Positions 32,363 to 42,420 are shown, counted from the stretch's first letter. The stretch is 64,000 nt of DNA from CAMDBL01 sp964498125 (GCA_964498125.1 CAZCGE010000068.1:1-64000); one strand, 5' to 3'. Translations and numbers: made by a program. The notes: generated by a model not told the origin, from the letters alone.

Positions 32363-33940
32363 ATGCCCAGTTCAAAGACCGTCCACAAGCCGCACACGCG
32401 TTGCAGTGGCACCGCGGCAGCACTGCTCGCCGGCCTGCTGGTCGGTGGGGGCCTCTCGGCCGAAGCTGGAGCCGCGGGCCGCGAGCGGCTGCAGCAAGTC
32501 GCAGCGAAAGCCGAGCCTGCTCGGCCGCTGCCGCTGTCGGATGGACCGCTCACCCTGGTCGTGTCGATCCGCGACCAGAAGCTGACCGTCTATTCCGGCA
32601 CCGAGCAGATAGTGCGTGTACCCGTCTCCACCGGCCAGCGCGGCCACGAGACGCCGACCGGCATCTTCAGCGTCATTCAAAAGGCGCGGGTCCACTACTC
32701 CAACTTGTACGACAGCGTCCCCATGCCGTTCATGCAGCGCCTGACCTGGTCGGGCGTGGCGATGCACGCCGGTCACCTGCCGGGGTATCCCGCCTCGCAT
32801 GGGTGCGTGCGCATGCCGCGGGACTTCGCGCCGCGCCTCTATGACATGACCCGCATGGGCGCCAGGGTCATCATTGCGCAGACCGACGTCGTTCCGGTGG
32901 CGTTGGATCACCCGCTGCTGACGGCTTTGGCGCCGGCCGAGGGGGCATCCGCGACGCCGGCCAGGGCGGCGCACATGCTGCCGGGCGCGCCGATGCGGCT
33001 CGGCGCCATTTTCGACGCCGGTGCTGCCCAGGGCGAGGCCACAGACGTGCGCCCGGAACTGCCAGCCAGGTCGCTGTTGGGCAAGGCAAGGCAGGACATT
33101 ACCGTGCGGGTGACGGCGCTGGCGCAAGCACGCGCCGCCAAGGCCGCCACCGCGCAACGCCTGGCCGATGCGAAGGGCACTGTCCGAGAGGCGCGCGAAG
33201 CCCATCTGCGCGGCCGTGCCGAAGTTGCCATAGCGCAGGCTAGTGCCCGCCGCCTGGCGGCCGAGACCGAGATGATGGCACAGCGGCACGCGACGATGCT
33301 GCGCACGGCCGGTGACCATGCTGGCGATGCGGCGCGGATGCAGGTCGAGGATTGGTTGTTTCTGGGTCTGGTCCAGGCCCGGCACGGCGTCAGCGCCGCA
33401 CAAGGTGAGGTCAGCGCCAAGTCCGAGGCGTTACAACAGATCGCCGGCAACCTAGCGACGGCCGAGGCCGAGCGCCTGGAGGTCCAGCGCCTGCACGAGG
33501 CGAGCACGCCGCGCCTGAAGCACGCCGAGGAAGCGTTGCAGCAGGCGCGCCGGGACCTGGTGAAACTGGAGAGACCCGTATCCCTGTTCGCCAGCCGCAA
33601 GACCGGCAAGCTTTATGTCCGCCAGGGGTTCGAGCCGTTGTTCGATGCGCCGGTCGCATTCGATACGCCGGACGTGCCGGTGGGAACGCACGTGTTCACG
33701 GTGCTGGCGATGAAAGAGGCCGGCGAGCCGGTGCGTTGGAGCGCCGTCACAGTCCCCGACGCCGCATCCGGGTTTGGTCCGCCGACTGCCGCCGCGGCGC
33801 TCGACCGTCTGCAATTGTCCGCCGAGGTGAAGGAAAAGCTCGACGGTCTCATCAGGACCGGCTCGTCGCTGATCATTTCCGACCAACCGCTGAGCCGTGA
33901 AACCGGCAAGGCAACGGACCTGATCGTGGAGACGCGCTGA
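32363..33940 (+). CDS. L,D-transpeptidase (YkuD) with long helical C-terminal extension
   Basis: 525 residues from ATG 32363. N-terminal signal or anchor (GTAAALLAGLLVGGGLSAEA). The YkuD domain lies at about 60-180: LTLVVSIRDQKLTVYSGTEQ, then MHAGHLPGYPASHGCVRMP with the catalytic Cys. After it come about 340 residues, including a strongly helical Ala/Glu/Arg-rich stretch (about 230-400) predicted to be coiled coil, and a C-terminal domain with KLYVRQGFEPLFDAPV. The usual family length is 200-350, so the extension is unusual. It may position the enzyme in the envelope. Confidence 0.88.
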   Translation: MPSSKTVHKPHTRCSGTAAALLAGLLVGGGLSAEAGAAGRERLQQVAAKAEPARPLPLSDGPLTLVVSIRDQKLTVYSGTEQIVRVPVSTGQRGHETPTGIFSVIQKARVHYSNLYDSVPMPFMQRLTWSGVAMHAGHLPGYPASHGCVRMPRDFAPRLYDMTRMGARVIIAQTDVVPVALDHPLLTALAPAEGASATPARAAHMLPGAPMRLGAIFDAGAAQGEATDVRPELPARSLLGKARQDITVRVTALAQARAAKAATAQRLADAKGTVREAREAHLRGRAEVAIAQASARRLAAETEMMAQRHATMLRTAGDHAGDAARMQVEDWLFLGLVQARHGVSAAQGEVSAKSEALQQIAGNLATAEAERLEVQRLHEASTPRLKHAEEALQQARRDLVKLERPVSLFASRKTGKLYVRQGFEPLFDAPVAFDTPDVPVGTHVFTVLAMKEAGEPVRWSAVTVPDAASGFGPPTAAAALDRLQLSAEVKEKLDGLIRTGSSLIISDQPLSRETGKATDLIVETR

Positions 33941-34174
33941 AGTCGCGCGGCGGCTCGCGTCGCCGCGGGCTTGCCGGAGACAACCCACGCGTGACCGCGC
34001 GGTTCCTCGCCCGCAATAACCGCTCGAATTGAGCGGCATCACGTGCGCTGACGCCCACGTATGCTCCACGCATTCTCCTCTGGACACGTCGCGCTGGGCT
34101 GGCGAGACTGGCGGCCAAGTCGCCGGGCGATCGCGCACGGCACAATAAGACTTGGCGACGTGGAGGAAAAAACC

Positions 34175-35275
34175 ATGCTGACGAGACGCCGATTTGCCCA
34201 AGTGGTGGGCACGACTGCCGTCGCCACCGTGTTTGCGCCAGCCATCGTGCGCGCGGCGCCGGCCAAGATGCGCGTCGGGTTGGCCTCCGGCGTCAACGAC
34301 GCGCAGGTCGCGTTCCAGTCGATCGGCATGCACCCCAAGCTCAACTGGTACAAGCAGGAGGATGTCGATCTCGAGATCATCAATTCCGGCTCGACCTCGA
34401 CGCCGCTGCAGTTGCTGGCGACCGGCCAGATCGAATTCGCCACCATCGCGCCCGGCACGATGCTGCCGCCCTATGCGGACAATCCCAACCTCGGCGTCAC
34501 CTGCGCCTATATGTGGATGCCGCGCATCCACAACGGCGTGGTGGTCAAGCCCGACAGTTCGATCCAGACGCTCGCCGACCTCAAGGGCAGGAAGATCGGC
34601 ATCCGCGGCCCCGGCGACAGCGGCTACTTCTTCCTGCAGGCCGCCTTCAAGGAGATCGGCATCGATCCGCAAAAGGACGTCGAGTGGGTATCGGTCAGCG
34701 CCGGCGGCCCGGCTGGCCAGGCGCTGTACACCAACACCGTCGCCGCGCTCGCCATTTGGGATGTCGAATTCACGCGCATCGAGATCGCCGGCTTCAAGCT
34801 GCGGCAAATCCCCAACCTGGAGACCGCCAACAATCTGTTCGGCAACTCCTACGCCGTGTCGATCGCCGACTTCAACAAGCGCAAGGCGACCTATGCCGGC
34901 CTGTTCCGGGCGATCGCCAAGGGTCAGATCTTTACCGCGCTCAATCCGCGTGCCGCCGTGCTGCTGCACTGGGACTTGTTCCCGGAATCAAAGCCCAAGG
35001 GCAAGAGCGAGCAGGAAGCCATGGACGACATGCTGCGGATCCTGGCGACGCGCCGCGACAAGTGGTTCCAGCCAGACCAGGTCGCCGACCGGCGCATGGG
35101 CGTCACCCGGCGCGAACAGTGGGAGGCCTCGGTCAAGTTCATGGGCCAGCTCAATCCGAAAGTGTCCGAGAAAGTGACCGACGTCACCAAGCTGTACACA
35201 AACGAGATCATCGACGCGGCCAACACATTCGACCGCAAGGCGTTCGAGGCGTTCGCCAAATCGTATCAGGCTTGA
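34175..35275 (+). CDS. ABC transporter substrate-binding protein, NMT1/THI5-like, Tat-type signal
   Basis: 366 residues from ATG 34175, preceded by GGAGGAAAAAACC. The N-terminus LTRRRFAQVVGTTAVATVFA resembles a twin-arginine signal. The mature protein is a type 2 periplasmic binding protein of the NMT1/SsuA/TauA type: LLATGQIEFATIAPG, LADLKGRKIGIRGPGDSGY, TNTVAALAIWDVEF. Such proteins normally partner with SsuBC-like subunits, but here the next genes are HAAT permeases. It may be an extra binding protein for this operon or a leftover from another transporter. Confidence 0.85.
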   Translation: MLTRRRFAQVVGTTAVATVFAPAIVRAAPAKMRVGLASGVNDAQVAFQSIGMHPKLNWYKQEDVDLEIINSGSTSTPLQLLATGQIEFATIAPGTMLPPYADNPNLGVTCAYMWMPRIHNGVVVKPDSSIQTLADLKGRKIGIRGPGDSGYFFLQAAFKEIGIDPQKDVEWVSVSAGGPAGQALYTNTVAALAIWDVEFTRIEIAGFKLRQIPNLETANNLFGNSYAVSIADFNKRKATYAGLFRAIAKGQIFTALNPRAAVLLHWDLFPESKPKGKSEQEAMDDMLRILATRRDKWFQPDQVADRRMGVTRREQWEASVKFMGQLNPKVSEKVTDVTKLYTNEIIDAANTFDRKAFEAFAKSYQA

Positions 35276-35386
35276 GGGCAAAATGGCGCACGCCGACGCT
35301 ATCGCCAATCGCAGCTTGTGGCACTGAACCCGAGACGCTAGGTTCGTGCCGCGCTCGGGGAGCTGGATCATCCTAGGGGGAGGTTG

Positions 35387-36247
35387 GTGAACTTAAATTT
35401 CTGGCTGACGCAGCTGTTCAACGGTTTGTCGTACGGCGCGCTGCTGTTTCTGCTCGGCGCCGGTCTGTCGTTGATCTTCGGCGTCATGCGCATCGTCAAT
35501 CTGGCGCACGGCGCCTACTTCCTGCTCGGTGGCTACGTCGCCCTGTCGGTGATCAAATTCACCGGCTCGTGGTGGCTGGCCATCCCGGTTGCCGCGCTCG
35601 CCATCGCCGTCATCGGCCTGCTGATGGAGCGGCTCTTCCTGCGCCAGATCGGCTTCGACCCGCTGCGGCAGGTGCTGCTGACCGTCGGTTTCGCCTTCCT
35701 GTTCCAGCAGGCCGCGCTCGACATCTGGGGCGGCGAGAACATGGACATCAAGCCGCCGGACTATCTCAACGGCACGCTGGTGATTGGCGATCTCTACATG
35801 CCGGTCTACCGCATCTTCATGATCACCATCGCGGCGATCATCGGCCTTGCCCTCTGGCTCGCCATGGAGAAGACGCGCATGGGGGCCGCGGTGCGCGCCA
35901 CCGTCGATGACGCGCAGATGGCGCGCGGCGTCGGCATCGACACCTCGCGCATCTCGATGTTCATCTTCGGGCTCGGCGCCTTCCTGGCCGCCCTCGGCGG
36001 TGTCATCGGCGGCGCCTTCCTCGGCATCTACCCGGGCCTCGACTTCCAGATCCTGCCCTTGGCGTTCGCCGTCGTCATCATTGGCGGCATGGGCAGCCTC
36101 GGCGGCGCTGCCGTCGGCGCTCTGGTGGTGGGGCTGGCCGACAACCTCGGCAAGGCGCTGTTCCCGGAGATCTCGTATTTCACGCTGTATGCGCCGATGG
36201 CGTTGATCCTGGCGTGGAAGCCGACTGGCTTGTTCGGGCGGGAGTGA
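35387..36247 (+). CDS. livH: HAAT ABC transporter permease (LivH-like), second operon
   Basis: 286 residues. GTG 35387 is chosen because AGGGGGAGG lies at 35375-35383; TTG 35384 abuts that site. FLLGAGLSLIFGVMRIVNLA, HGAYFLLGGYVALS and GIDTSRISMFIFGLGAFLAA are LivH motifs, and GGMGSLGGAAVGALVVGL is the C-terminal permease signature. About eight transmembrane helices. The gene begins 111 nt after the NMT1-type binding protein. Confidence 0.9.
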   Translation: MNLNFWLTQLFNGLSYGALLFLLGAGLSLIFGVMRIVNLAHGAYFLLGGYVALSVIKFTGSWWLAIPVAALAIAVIGLLMERLFLRQIGFDPLRQVLLTVGFAFLFQQAALDIWGGENMDIKPPDYLNGTLVIGDLYMPVYRIFMITIAAIIGLALWLAMEKTRMGAAVRATVDDAQMARGVGIDTSRISMFIFGLGAFLAALGGVIGGAFLGIYPGLDFQILPLAFAVVIIGGMGSLGGAAVGALVVGLADNLGKALFPEISYFTLYAPMALILAWKPTGLFGRE

Positions 36248-36255
36248 GCGGCGCC

Positions 36256-37251
36256 ATGACCCAACGCCAGAAAATCATGATCGTCGCCGCGCTGCTGGCA
36301 GTCGTCGCGATCATCATCCCGTTCACCAACTCCTTCATCCTGCTGCTCGCCACGCGCGTGCTGGTGTTCGCGATCCTGGCCATGAGCCTCGACATCCTGC
36401 TCGGCTACACCGGGCTCGCCTCGATGGGACAGGCGGCCTATTTCGGCATCGGCTCCTATCTCACCGGCATCCTGGCGACCAAATACGGCTTCGGCCTCGA
36501 CGCCACCTTCTGGGTGGTGGTGCCGCTCGGCATGCTGTGCGGCGCCGCCCTGGCGGCGTTCTTCGGCCTGTTCGCGATCCGCGCCACCGGCACCTACTTC
36601 CTGATGATCACGCTGGCGCTGGGCCAGTGCGTGTGGGGGCTGGCTTACCGCTGGAACTCGCTGACCGGCGGCGACAACGGCATCAACATGCCGCGGAAGC
36701 CGGAGTTTTTCGGCCTCAAGCTGTCGCATGACGTGACGATGTTCTATGTCGCGTTCGGCTTCTTCGCCGTCTCGCTGATTGCTCTCTATATGCTGACGCG
36801 CTCACCGTTCGGGCGCAGCCTCGAGGGCATCCGCGAGCGCGAATTGCGCATGAGCATCCTTGGCTACAATGTCTGGTTGCACAAGTATCTGGCCTTCGTC
36901 ATCGCCGGTGCGTTCGGCGGATTGTCGGGCGTGCTGTGGGCGCACACCAATGGCATCATCAGCCCGGAGGACTTGGTGCTGACGATGTCGGTCGACGCCC
37001 TGCTGATGGTCGTGCTCGGCGGCGCCGGCACCCTGATCGGCGCCGTCATCGGCTGCGCGGTGGTGTTCGCGCTGCGCGAGTACCTTAGCACGCTGGTGCC
37101 GTGGTGGCAGTATGTGCTTGGTGTGGTCTATATCCTGACCATCCTGTATCTTCCGGGCGGACTGATGGCGTTGCCGGCGCGCATCCGCGCCGCACGATCC
37201 GCTCAACCCGATGCAGCCACGGCAGCCAAGCCGGCGGCGTCGACGCACTAA
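36256..37251 (+). CDS. livM: HAAT ABC transporter permease (LivM-like), second operon
   Basis: 331 residues from ATG 36256, 8 nt after livH. LLGYTGLASMGQAAYFGIGS and RSLEGIRERELRMSILGYNV are LivM motifs, and VLGGAGTLIGAVIGCAVVFA is the C-terminal signature. Polytopic inner-membrane subunit. A short Ala/Pro-rich tail ends the protein. Confidence 0.9.
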   Translation: MTQRQKIMIVAALLAVVAIIIPFTNSFILLLATRVLVFAILAMSLDILLGYTGLASMGQAAYFGIGSYLTGILATKYGFGLDATFWVVVPLGMLCGAALAAFFGLFAIRATGTYFLMITLALGQCVWGLAYRWNSLTGGDNGINMPRKPEFFGLKLSHDVTMFYVAFGFFAVSLIALYMLTRSPFGRSLEGIRERELRMSILGYNVWLHKYLAFVIAGAFGGLSGVLWAHTNGIISPEDLVLTMSVDALLMVVLGGAGTLIGAVIGCAVVFALREYLSTLVPWWQYVLGVVYILTILYLPGGLMALPARIRAARSAQPDAATAAKPAASTH

Positions 37252-37333
37252 AGGCAAGCGACGACCTGCTGTCCCGGCAAAGACAGGCAGATATGAAACG
37301 GGACAGCCACCAAGGCCACAACAGGAGGAACCC

Positions 37334-38596
37334 ATGAAATCACTGAAGACGTTCATCGCAACGGCGCTGACAGGCGTCATCGCCGTGCTCGGGCTGTCGC
37401 TCGGCGCCACCCCGAGTGCTGCTCAGGAAGAGCTGCGCATCGGTTTCATCGCCACGCTGACGGGACCCCTTGCCGCCACCGGCAAGGACATGTCCAACGG
37501 CATGGAAATGTATCTCGAGGAGGTCAAGCACGACTTCGCCGGCATGAAGGTCAAGATCATCATCGAGGACGACCAGGGCAAGCCGCCGGTCGCCGTTCTC
37601 AAGGCCGAGAAGCTGATCCGCCAGGACAAGGTGCACCTGCTGATCGGCGGCGTGCTGGCCTCGGTCGGCTATGCGCTGGCCCCGATCAGCACGCGCGAGA
37701 AGGTGGTCTACATCCCGTCGATCCCGGCGGCCGACGACCTGACCCAGCGCCAGTCGGCGCAGTACCCCTATCTGATCCGCACCAGCTGGTCGAGTTCGCA
37801 GCCGCACCATCCCCTGGGGCAGTGGGCCTGCGAGGCCGGCTACAAGAAAGTCATCACGGTCGGCGCCGACTATGCCTTCGGCCACGAGGTGGTCGGCGGC
37901 TTCCAGAAGGCGTTCGAGGATTGCGGCGGCAAGGTCATCCAGAAGGTCTGGCCACCGCTCGGCACCATCGACTTCGGACCGTACCTGCCAACCTTCAAGA
38001 AGGACGCCGACGCCATCTTCTCGCTGATGGTCGGCGCGATGCCGCTGCAGTTCCCCAAACAGGTCTCGGCCGCCGGCATCAAGCTGATAATCCTCGGCGG
38101 CGGGACCAGCTATGACGAGTTCGTGCTGCCGTTCATGGACGACGGCGTCATCGGCCATGTCTCGGCGCTGCACTACTCCGCCGCGCTCGACACGCCGAAA
38201 AACGCCGAGTTCGTCAAGAAGTACCGCGCCAAGTACGGCAAGGTGCCGTCCTACTACTCGGAGAACAACTACACCACCGGCCTGATGATCCACGAGGTCA
38301 TGAAGAAGTGGGGCGGCAAGTTCCAGGGGCCGGAAGCGTTCGTCAAGGACCTGTCGGCGATGAAGTTCGATACCCTGCGCGGGCCGGTGTCGTTCGACGA
38401 CATGCGCAATCCGATCCAGAACATCTACATCAAGAAGGTCGAGAAGAAGAAGATGTTCGGCTACGAGAAGGACGAGCTGTGGAACACGGTCATCAAGACC
38501 TATCCCAACGTCAGCCAGTTCTGGACCTACGGCAAGGACAAGTTCCTGGCCCAGCCGGTCTATAGCCGCGACTTCCCGCCCTGCACGGGGTGTTGA
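37334..38596 (+). CDS. HAAT-family ABC transporter periplasmic binding protein, second operon
   Basis: 420 residues from ATG 37334, preceded by ACAGGAGGAACCC. The signal peptide is TFIATALTGVIAVLGLSLGA with cleavage near AAQEE. The mature start LRIGFIATLTGPLAATGKDM and VHLLIGGVLASVGYALAP are typical of type 1 (Leu/Ile/Val-like) binding proteins. It belongs to the same operon as the LivHMGF-like genes. The ligand is not evident; several Tyr and Trp around the likely pocket would suit an aromatic or amide ligand. Confidence 0.9.
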   Translation: MKSLKTFIATALTGVIAVLGLSLGATPSAAQEELRIGFIATLTGPLAATGKDMSNGMEMYLEEVKHDFAGMKVKIIIEDDQGKPPVAVLKAEKLIRQDKVHLLIGGVLASVGYALAPISTREKVVYIPSIPAADDLTQRQSAQYPYLIRTSWSSSQPHHPLGQWACEAGYKKVITVGADYAFGHEVVGGFQKAFEDCGGKVIQKVWPPLGTIDFGPYLPTFKKDADAIFSLMVGAMPLQFPKQVSAAGIKLIILGGGTSYDEFVLPFMDDGVIGHVSALHYSAALDTPKNAEFVKKYRAKYGKVPSYYSENNYTTGLMIHEVMKKWGGKFQGPEAFVKDLSAMKFDTLRGPVSFDDMRNPIQNIYIKKVEKKKMFGYEKDELWNTVIKTYPNVSQFWTYGKDKFLAQPVYSRDFPPCTGC

Positions 38597-38605
38597 GCTG
38601 GTGCC

Positions 38606-38711
38606 GGGGTCAGACCCGTCCATGCGGAGCATGGCTGCGCCATGACGGGTCTGACCCCATCCCCCGATCGAGCCGTTGGAGCATGGGGTCAGACCCGCAG
38701 GGTCTGACCCC
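38606..38711. repeat. Two family 1 palindromes inside the second HAAT operon
   Basis: Unit one (38606-38658) has a 15-bp stem, GGGGTCAGACCCGTC with GACGGGTCTGACCCC. Unit two (38685-38711) is GGGGTCAGACCC, GCA, GGGTCTGACCCC. They lie between the binding-protein and livG genes and may influence mRNA stability or read-through between them. Confidence 0.9.
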
Positions 38712-38722
38712 GGAGACACCGA

Positions 38723-39496
38723 GTGAACATCCAACCCGCGTCCGGCAACGCTGCCGTTCCAGCACTGGAACTGAAAAACCTGTGCAAGAGCTTCGGCGGC
38801 CTGCAGGCGACGAAGAATGTCGACCTGAAGATCATGCCCGGCGACCGCCAGGCGGTGATCGGCCCCAACGGCGCCGGCAAGACGACGCTGTTCAATCAGA
38901 TCACCGGCATCTTCCCGCCGACCTCCGGGCAAGTCCTGGTGTTCGGCAACGACATCACCAAGTGGCCGAGTCACAAGCGCACGGCGCTGGGTATGGCGCG
39001 CACGTTCCAGATCACCAGCCTGTTTCCCAAGCTCACGGTGCTCGACAACGTTCTGCTCGCCATCAAGGGTCTGCGCGCCTCCAAGTTCGTGATGTGGCGA
39101 TCACTGACGTCCTACAGCGAGGTGGTCGACAAGGCGCACCACCTGCTGGAGCGGGCCGGCTTTCTCGAACGCAAGGACACCGAGATGCGCTACCTCTCGC
39201 ATGGCGAGCAGCGCCAGATGGAGATCGTGCTGGGGCTCGCCAGCGACCCCAAGCTGCTGCTGCTCGACGAGCCGGCGGCCGGCCTGTCCGAGGGCGAATC
39301 CCACGAGATGGTGGCGTTCCTCAACAGTCTCGATCCCAAGCTCGCCATCCTGTTGATCGAGCACGACATGGACGTCGTCTTCGACGTGGCGAGCCACATC
39401 TCAGTGCTGCATTTCGGCGCGGTGCTCGAGTCGGGCCCAGTCGATCAGATCCGCAACTCCAAGCGCGTGCGCGAAGTTTATCTGGGGACCGGCTGA
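38723..39496 (+). CDS. livG: HAAT ABC transporter ATP-binding protein (LivG-like), second operon
   Basis: 257 residues, GTG start preceded by GGAGACACCGA. Walker A GPNGAGKTTLFNQ, the Q-loop ARTFQITSLFPKLTVLDNV, signature LSHGEQRQMEIVLGL, Walker B LLLLDEPAAGLS and LLIEHDMDVVF. The C-terminus EVYLGTG is typical. The livF gene follows after 3 nt. Confidence 0.92.
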   Translation: MNIQPASGNAAVPALELKNLCKSFGGLQATKNVDLKIMPGDRQAVIGPNGAGKTTLFNQITGIFPPTSGQVLVFGNDITKWPSHKRTALGMARTFQITSLFPKLTVLDNVLLAIKGLRASKFVMWRSLTSYSEVVDKAHHLLERAGFLERKDTEMRYLSHGEQRQMEIVLGLASDPKLLLLDEPAAGLSEGESHEMVAFLNSLDPKLAILLIEHDMDVVFDVASHISVLHFGAVLESGPVDQIRNSKRVREVYLGTG

Positions 39497-39499
39497 GTC

Positions 39500-40201
<702 letters not shown>

Positions 40202-40207
40202 TTGAGC

Positions 40208-40288
40208 GGGGTCAGACCCCGCGGGTCTGACCCCGCGTTCAACAGTCGCAGGTCGGCACATGGGGTCAGACCCGCAGGGTCTGACCCC
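40208..40288. repeat. Two family 1 palindromes after the second HAAT operon
   Basis: Unit one (40208-40234) is GGGGTCAGACCCC, G, then CGGGTCTGACCCC; unit two (40262-40288) is GGGGTCAGACCC, GCA, GGGTCTGACCCC. They begin 6 nt after the livF stop codon. The rest of the gap to usg is AT-rich (about 40325-40375) and probably carries a promoter. Confidence 0.9.
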
Positions 40289-40418
40289 GACCATGCTGCG
40301 GGCGCGCTGTCAGCACTCACCGGTCAATGCTGCTAACAAACTGAATTTAATGAAGTTTTTAATTTACTCATAGCGAATCGCGCGTATCATCCGTGGTCGG
40401 TCCTTGCAGGAGACCACC

Positions 40419-40688
40419 ATGGCTGACCGCGACTTCCAGGCGCAGATCAAGGGCTTCAGCCTGACGACTGCCGAGATCCTCTACCGGATGCCCGACCATC
40501 CCGCCCTGCTGCAATCCTACATCTGGCAGGACTACGATCTGCACCCGAAATTTCCCAAGCTCATGAGTTTCCTCGACTACTGGAAGAAGAACCTCGAAGG
40601 CCCGCTCTACAAGGTGAGGGTCGCCCACCACGGGCTCATTCAACCGGCCGAGCTGAAGCTGCTCGCCGCCGACTACCGGCTGCACTGA
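40419..40688 (+). CDS. Usg-like family protein
   Basis: 89 residues from ATG 40419, with GCAGGAGACC just upstream. It opens MADRDFQAQIKGFSLTTAEI and continues YRMPDHPALLQSYIWQDYDL, HPKFPKLMSFLDYWKKNLEG, a pattern strongly conserved across alphaproteobacteria as the Usg protein (named after its place near tryptophan synthesis genes). The function is unknown. It stands as a single gene between repeats and gnd. Confidence 0.92.
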   Translation: MADRDFQAQIKGFSLTTAEILYRMPDHPALLQSYIWQDYDLHPKFPKLMSFLDYWKKNLEGPLYKVRVAHHGLIQPAELKLLAADYRLH

Positions 40689-40775
40689 AGCGGCGCGGCT
40701 GACGCCTGCGTTGACAAGTCCGGCTTGATGGCTCTTCTTCGGCCGCGAACGGTCGGGTGAATCAAACGGGGCGTC

Positions 40776-41756
40776 ATGCAAATCGGAATCGTCGGACTCG
40801 GACGCATGGGCGCCAACATCGCGCGTCGGCTGCTGCGCGCCGGGCATGCGTGTGTGGTCTTTGATCATGCGTCAGGGCCGGGGAACGAACTTGCCTCCGA
40901 GGGCGCTTGCACGTGCGCCGGACTTGCCGAGATGGTCCAGCTGCTCGACCGGCCGCGTGTCCTCTGGCTCATGCTGCCGGCGGGAAAGGCAACCGAAGCG
41001 GCAATCGATGTGCTGCAGCCGCTGCTCGACAAGGGCGATGTCCTCATCGACGGCGGCAATACGTTCTGGAAGGACGACATCCGCCGCGCCGCCGCGCTCG
41101 GCCAGCGCAACATCGACTATCTCGATGTCGGCACCTCCGGCGGAGTCTGGGGACTGGAGCGCGGCTACTGCCTGATGATCGGCGGCGACAAGCGCGTGGT
41201 CGATCGCCTCGACCCGATCTTTGCAGCCCTCGCGCCAGGCCTCGGTGGCATCGCGCGCACGCCCGGCCGCGCACATCGCGATCCGCGCGTCGAGCAGGGT
41301 TACCTGCATGCTGGTGGTCACGGCGCCGGACACTTCGTCAAGATGATCCACAACGGCATCGAGTACGGCATGATGCAAGCCATGGCCGAGGGGTTCGACA
41401 TCCTGCAAGGGGCGTCGAGCCCGGCGCGGCCGGCCGACCAGAAGCTGCAAATCGATATTGCCGACGTGGCGGAGGTCTGGCGGCGCGGCAGTGTGGTGAC
41501 GTCCTGGCTGCTCGATCTGACGGCGGCGGCGCTGGCCGAGGACGGGGAACTCGCCGCCTACTCTGGACACGTCGAGGATTCCGGCGAGGGCCGCTGGACG
41601 GTCCAGGCCGCCATCGAGCAGGCCGTACCCGCGCACGTGCTGACGGCGGCGCTGTTCGCCCGTTTCCGCTCGCGCCAGGACACGACATTCGCCGATAAGA
41701 TACTCTCGGCGATGCGTGCCGGTTTTGGCGGCCACCGCGAGTCGGACAAGGCATGA
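40776..41756 (+). CDS. gnd: 6-phosphogluconate dehydrogenase, decarboxylating (short form)
   Basis: 326 residues, the short NAD-type class. GIVGLGRMGANIARRLLRAG binds the nucleotide; LIDGGNTFWKDD, DVGTSGGVWGLERGYCLMIG and GHFVKMIHNGIEYGMMQAM carry the substrate-binding and catalytic residues. It converts 6-phosphogluconate to ribulose 5-phosphate and CO2. The gluconokinase gene follows after 3 nt, so gluconate is phosphorylated and decarboxylated by one operon. Confidence 0.94.
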   Translation: MQIGIVGLGRMGANIARRLLRAGHACVVFDHASGPGNELASEGACTCAGLAEMVQLLDRPRVLWLMLPAGKATEAAIDVLQPLLDKGDVLIDGGNTFWKDDIRRAAALGQRNIDYLDVGTSGGVWGLERGYCLMIGGDKRVVDRLDPIFAALAPGLGGIARTPGRAHRDPRVEQGYLHAGGHGAGHFVKMIHNGIEYGMMQAMAEGFDILQGASSPARPADQKLQIDIADVAEVWRRGSVVTSWLLDLTAAALAEDGELAAYSGHVEDSGEGRWTVQAAIEQAVPAHVLTAALFARFRSRQDTTFADKILSAMRAGFGGHRESDKA

Positions 41757-41759
41757 GCC

Positions 41760-41804
41760 ATGCAGTCTGAACCTATGCAGTCTGAACCCATGCAGCCTGA
41801 CGAG
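41760..41804. repeat. Tandem 15-nt repeat at the gntK start
   Basis: ATGCAGTCTGAACCT, ATGCAGTCTGAACCC, then the diverged ATGCAGCCTGACGAG. Each unit carries an ATG in frame, so changes in copy number would alter the N-terminus without shifting the frame. Confidence 0.85.
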
Positions 41805-42344
41805 GGCGCCAACGCCAACCCGAACCCGACGCCCCTCATCATTGTGCTGATGGGTGTCTCGGGCTGCGGCAAGTCGACGACGGGAGAAGAGCTGTGCGGC
41901 GCGCTGGGCTGGCCATTCCGCGATGCCGACAGTTTTCACCCCGCCGCCAATATCGCCAAGATGAGCCGCGGGCTGCCGCTGAGCGACGATGACCGATGGC
42001 CCTGGCTTGCCGCCATCGGACAATGGATGGATGTGCGGTTAGCGGAGGGGCATTGCGGCATCGTCTCGTGCTCGGCGCTGAAACGAGCCTATCGGGATAT
42101 CCTGTTGGCCGGCCGGCCGGCGGTCCGACTGGTGCATCTGGTGGGCGATCAGGACCTGATCGCGAAGCGGCTGCGGCGACGCAAGGGGCACTTCATGCCG
42201 ACAAGTCTGCTGCGGAGCCAGTTCGCGGCGCTGGAAGTTCCAGTCGCCGACGAACGTCCCGTGACAATTTCGGTGCGCCAGAGTCCGGGGCGCGTGGCCA
42301 GCGAGATCTGCGCCCGTCTCGGCCTATCGCCTCAGTCCCAGTAG
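41760..42344 (+). CDS. gntK: Gluconokinase
   Basis: 194 residues. The P-loop GVSGCGKSTTGEEL and DADSFHPAANIAKMSRGLPL are hallmarks of GntK; ALKRAYRDILL follows. It phosphorylates gluconate to 6-phosphogluconate. The N-terminus has a 15-nt unit repeated about three times (41760-41804), giving MQSEP, MQSEP, MQPDE, so three in-frame ATG codons are available and the true start is uncertain. The conserved part begins near residue 26. Confidence 0.93.
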   Translation: MQSEPMQSEPMQPDEGANANPNPTPLIIVLMGVSGCGKSTTGEELCGALGWPFRDADSFHPAANIAKMSRGLPLSDDDRWPWLAAIGQWMDVRLAEGHCGIVSCSALKRAYRDILLAGRPAVRLVHLVGDQDLIAKRLRRRKGHFMPTSLLRSQFAALEVPVADERPVTISVRQSPGRVASEICARLGLSPQSQ

Positions 42345-42420
42345 CCACGCCGTTGAAGCCGCCCGCGCCGTCAATGCGATGGCGCGGCTGCCACTCGAAA
42401 AGGCATGTTTTGGACGGATG

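Noticed and set aside
37340..38974. A 544-codon minus-strand frame over the second HAAT binding protein
   Set aside because: Antisense of a well-supported gene with signal peptide and RBS on the plus strand.
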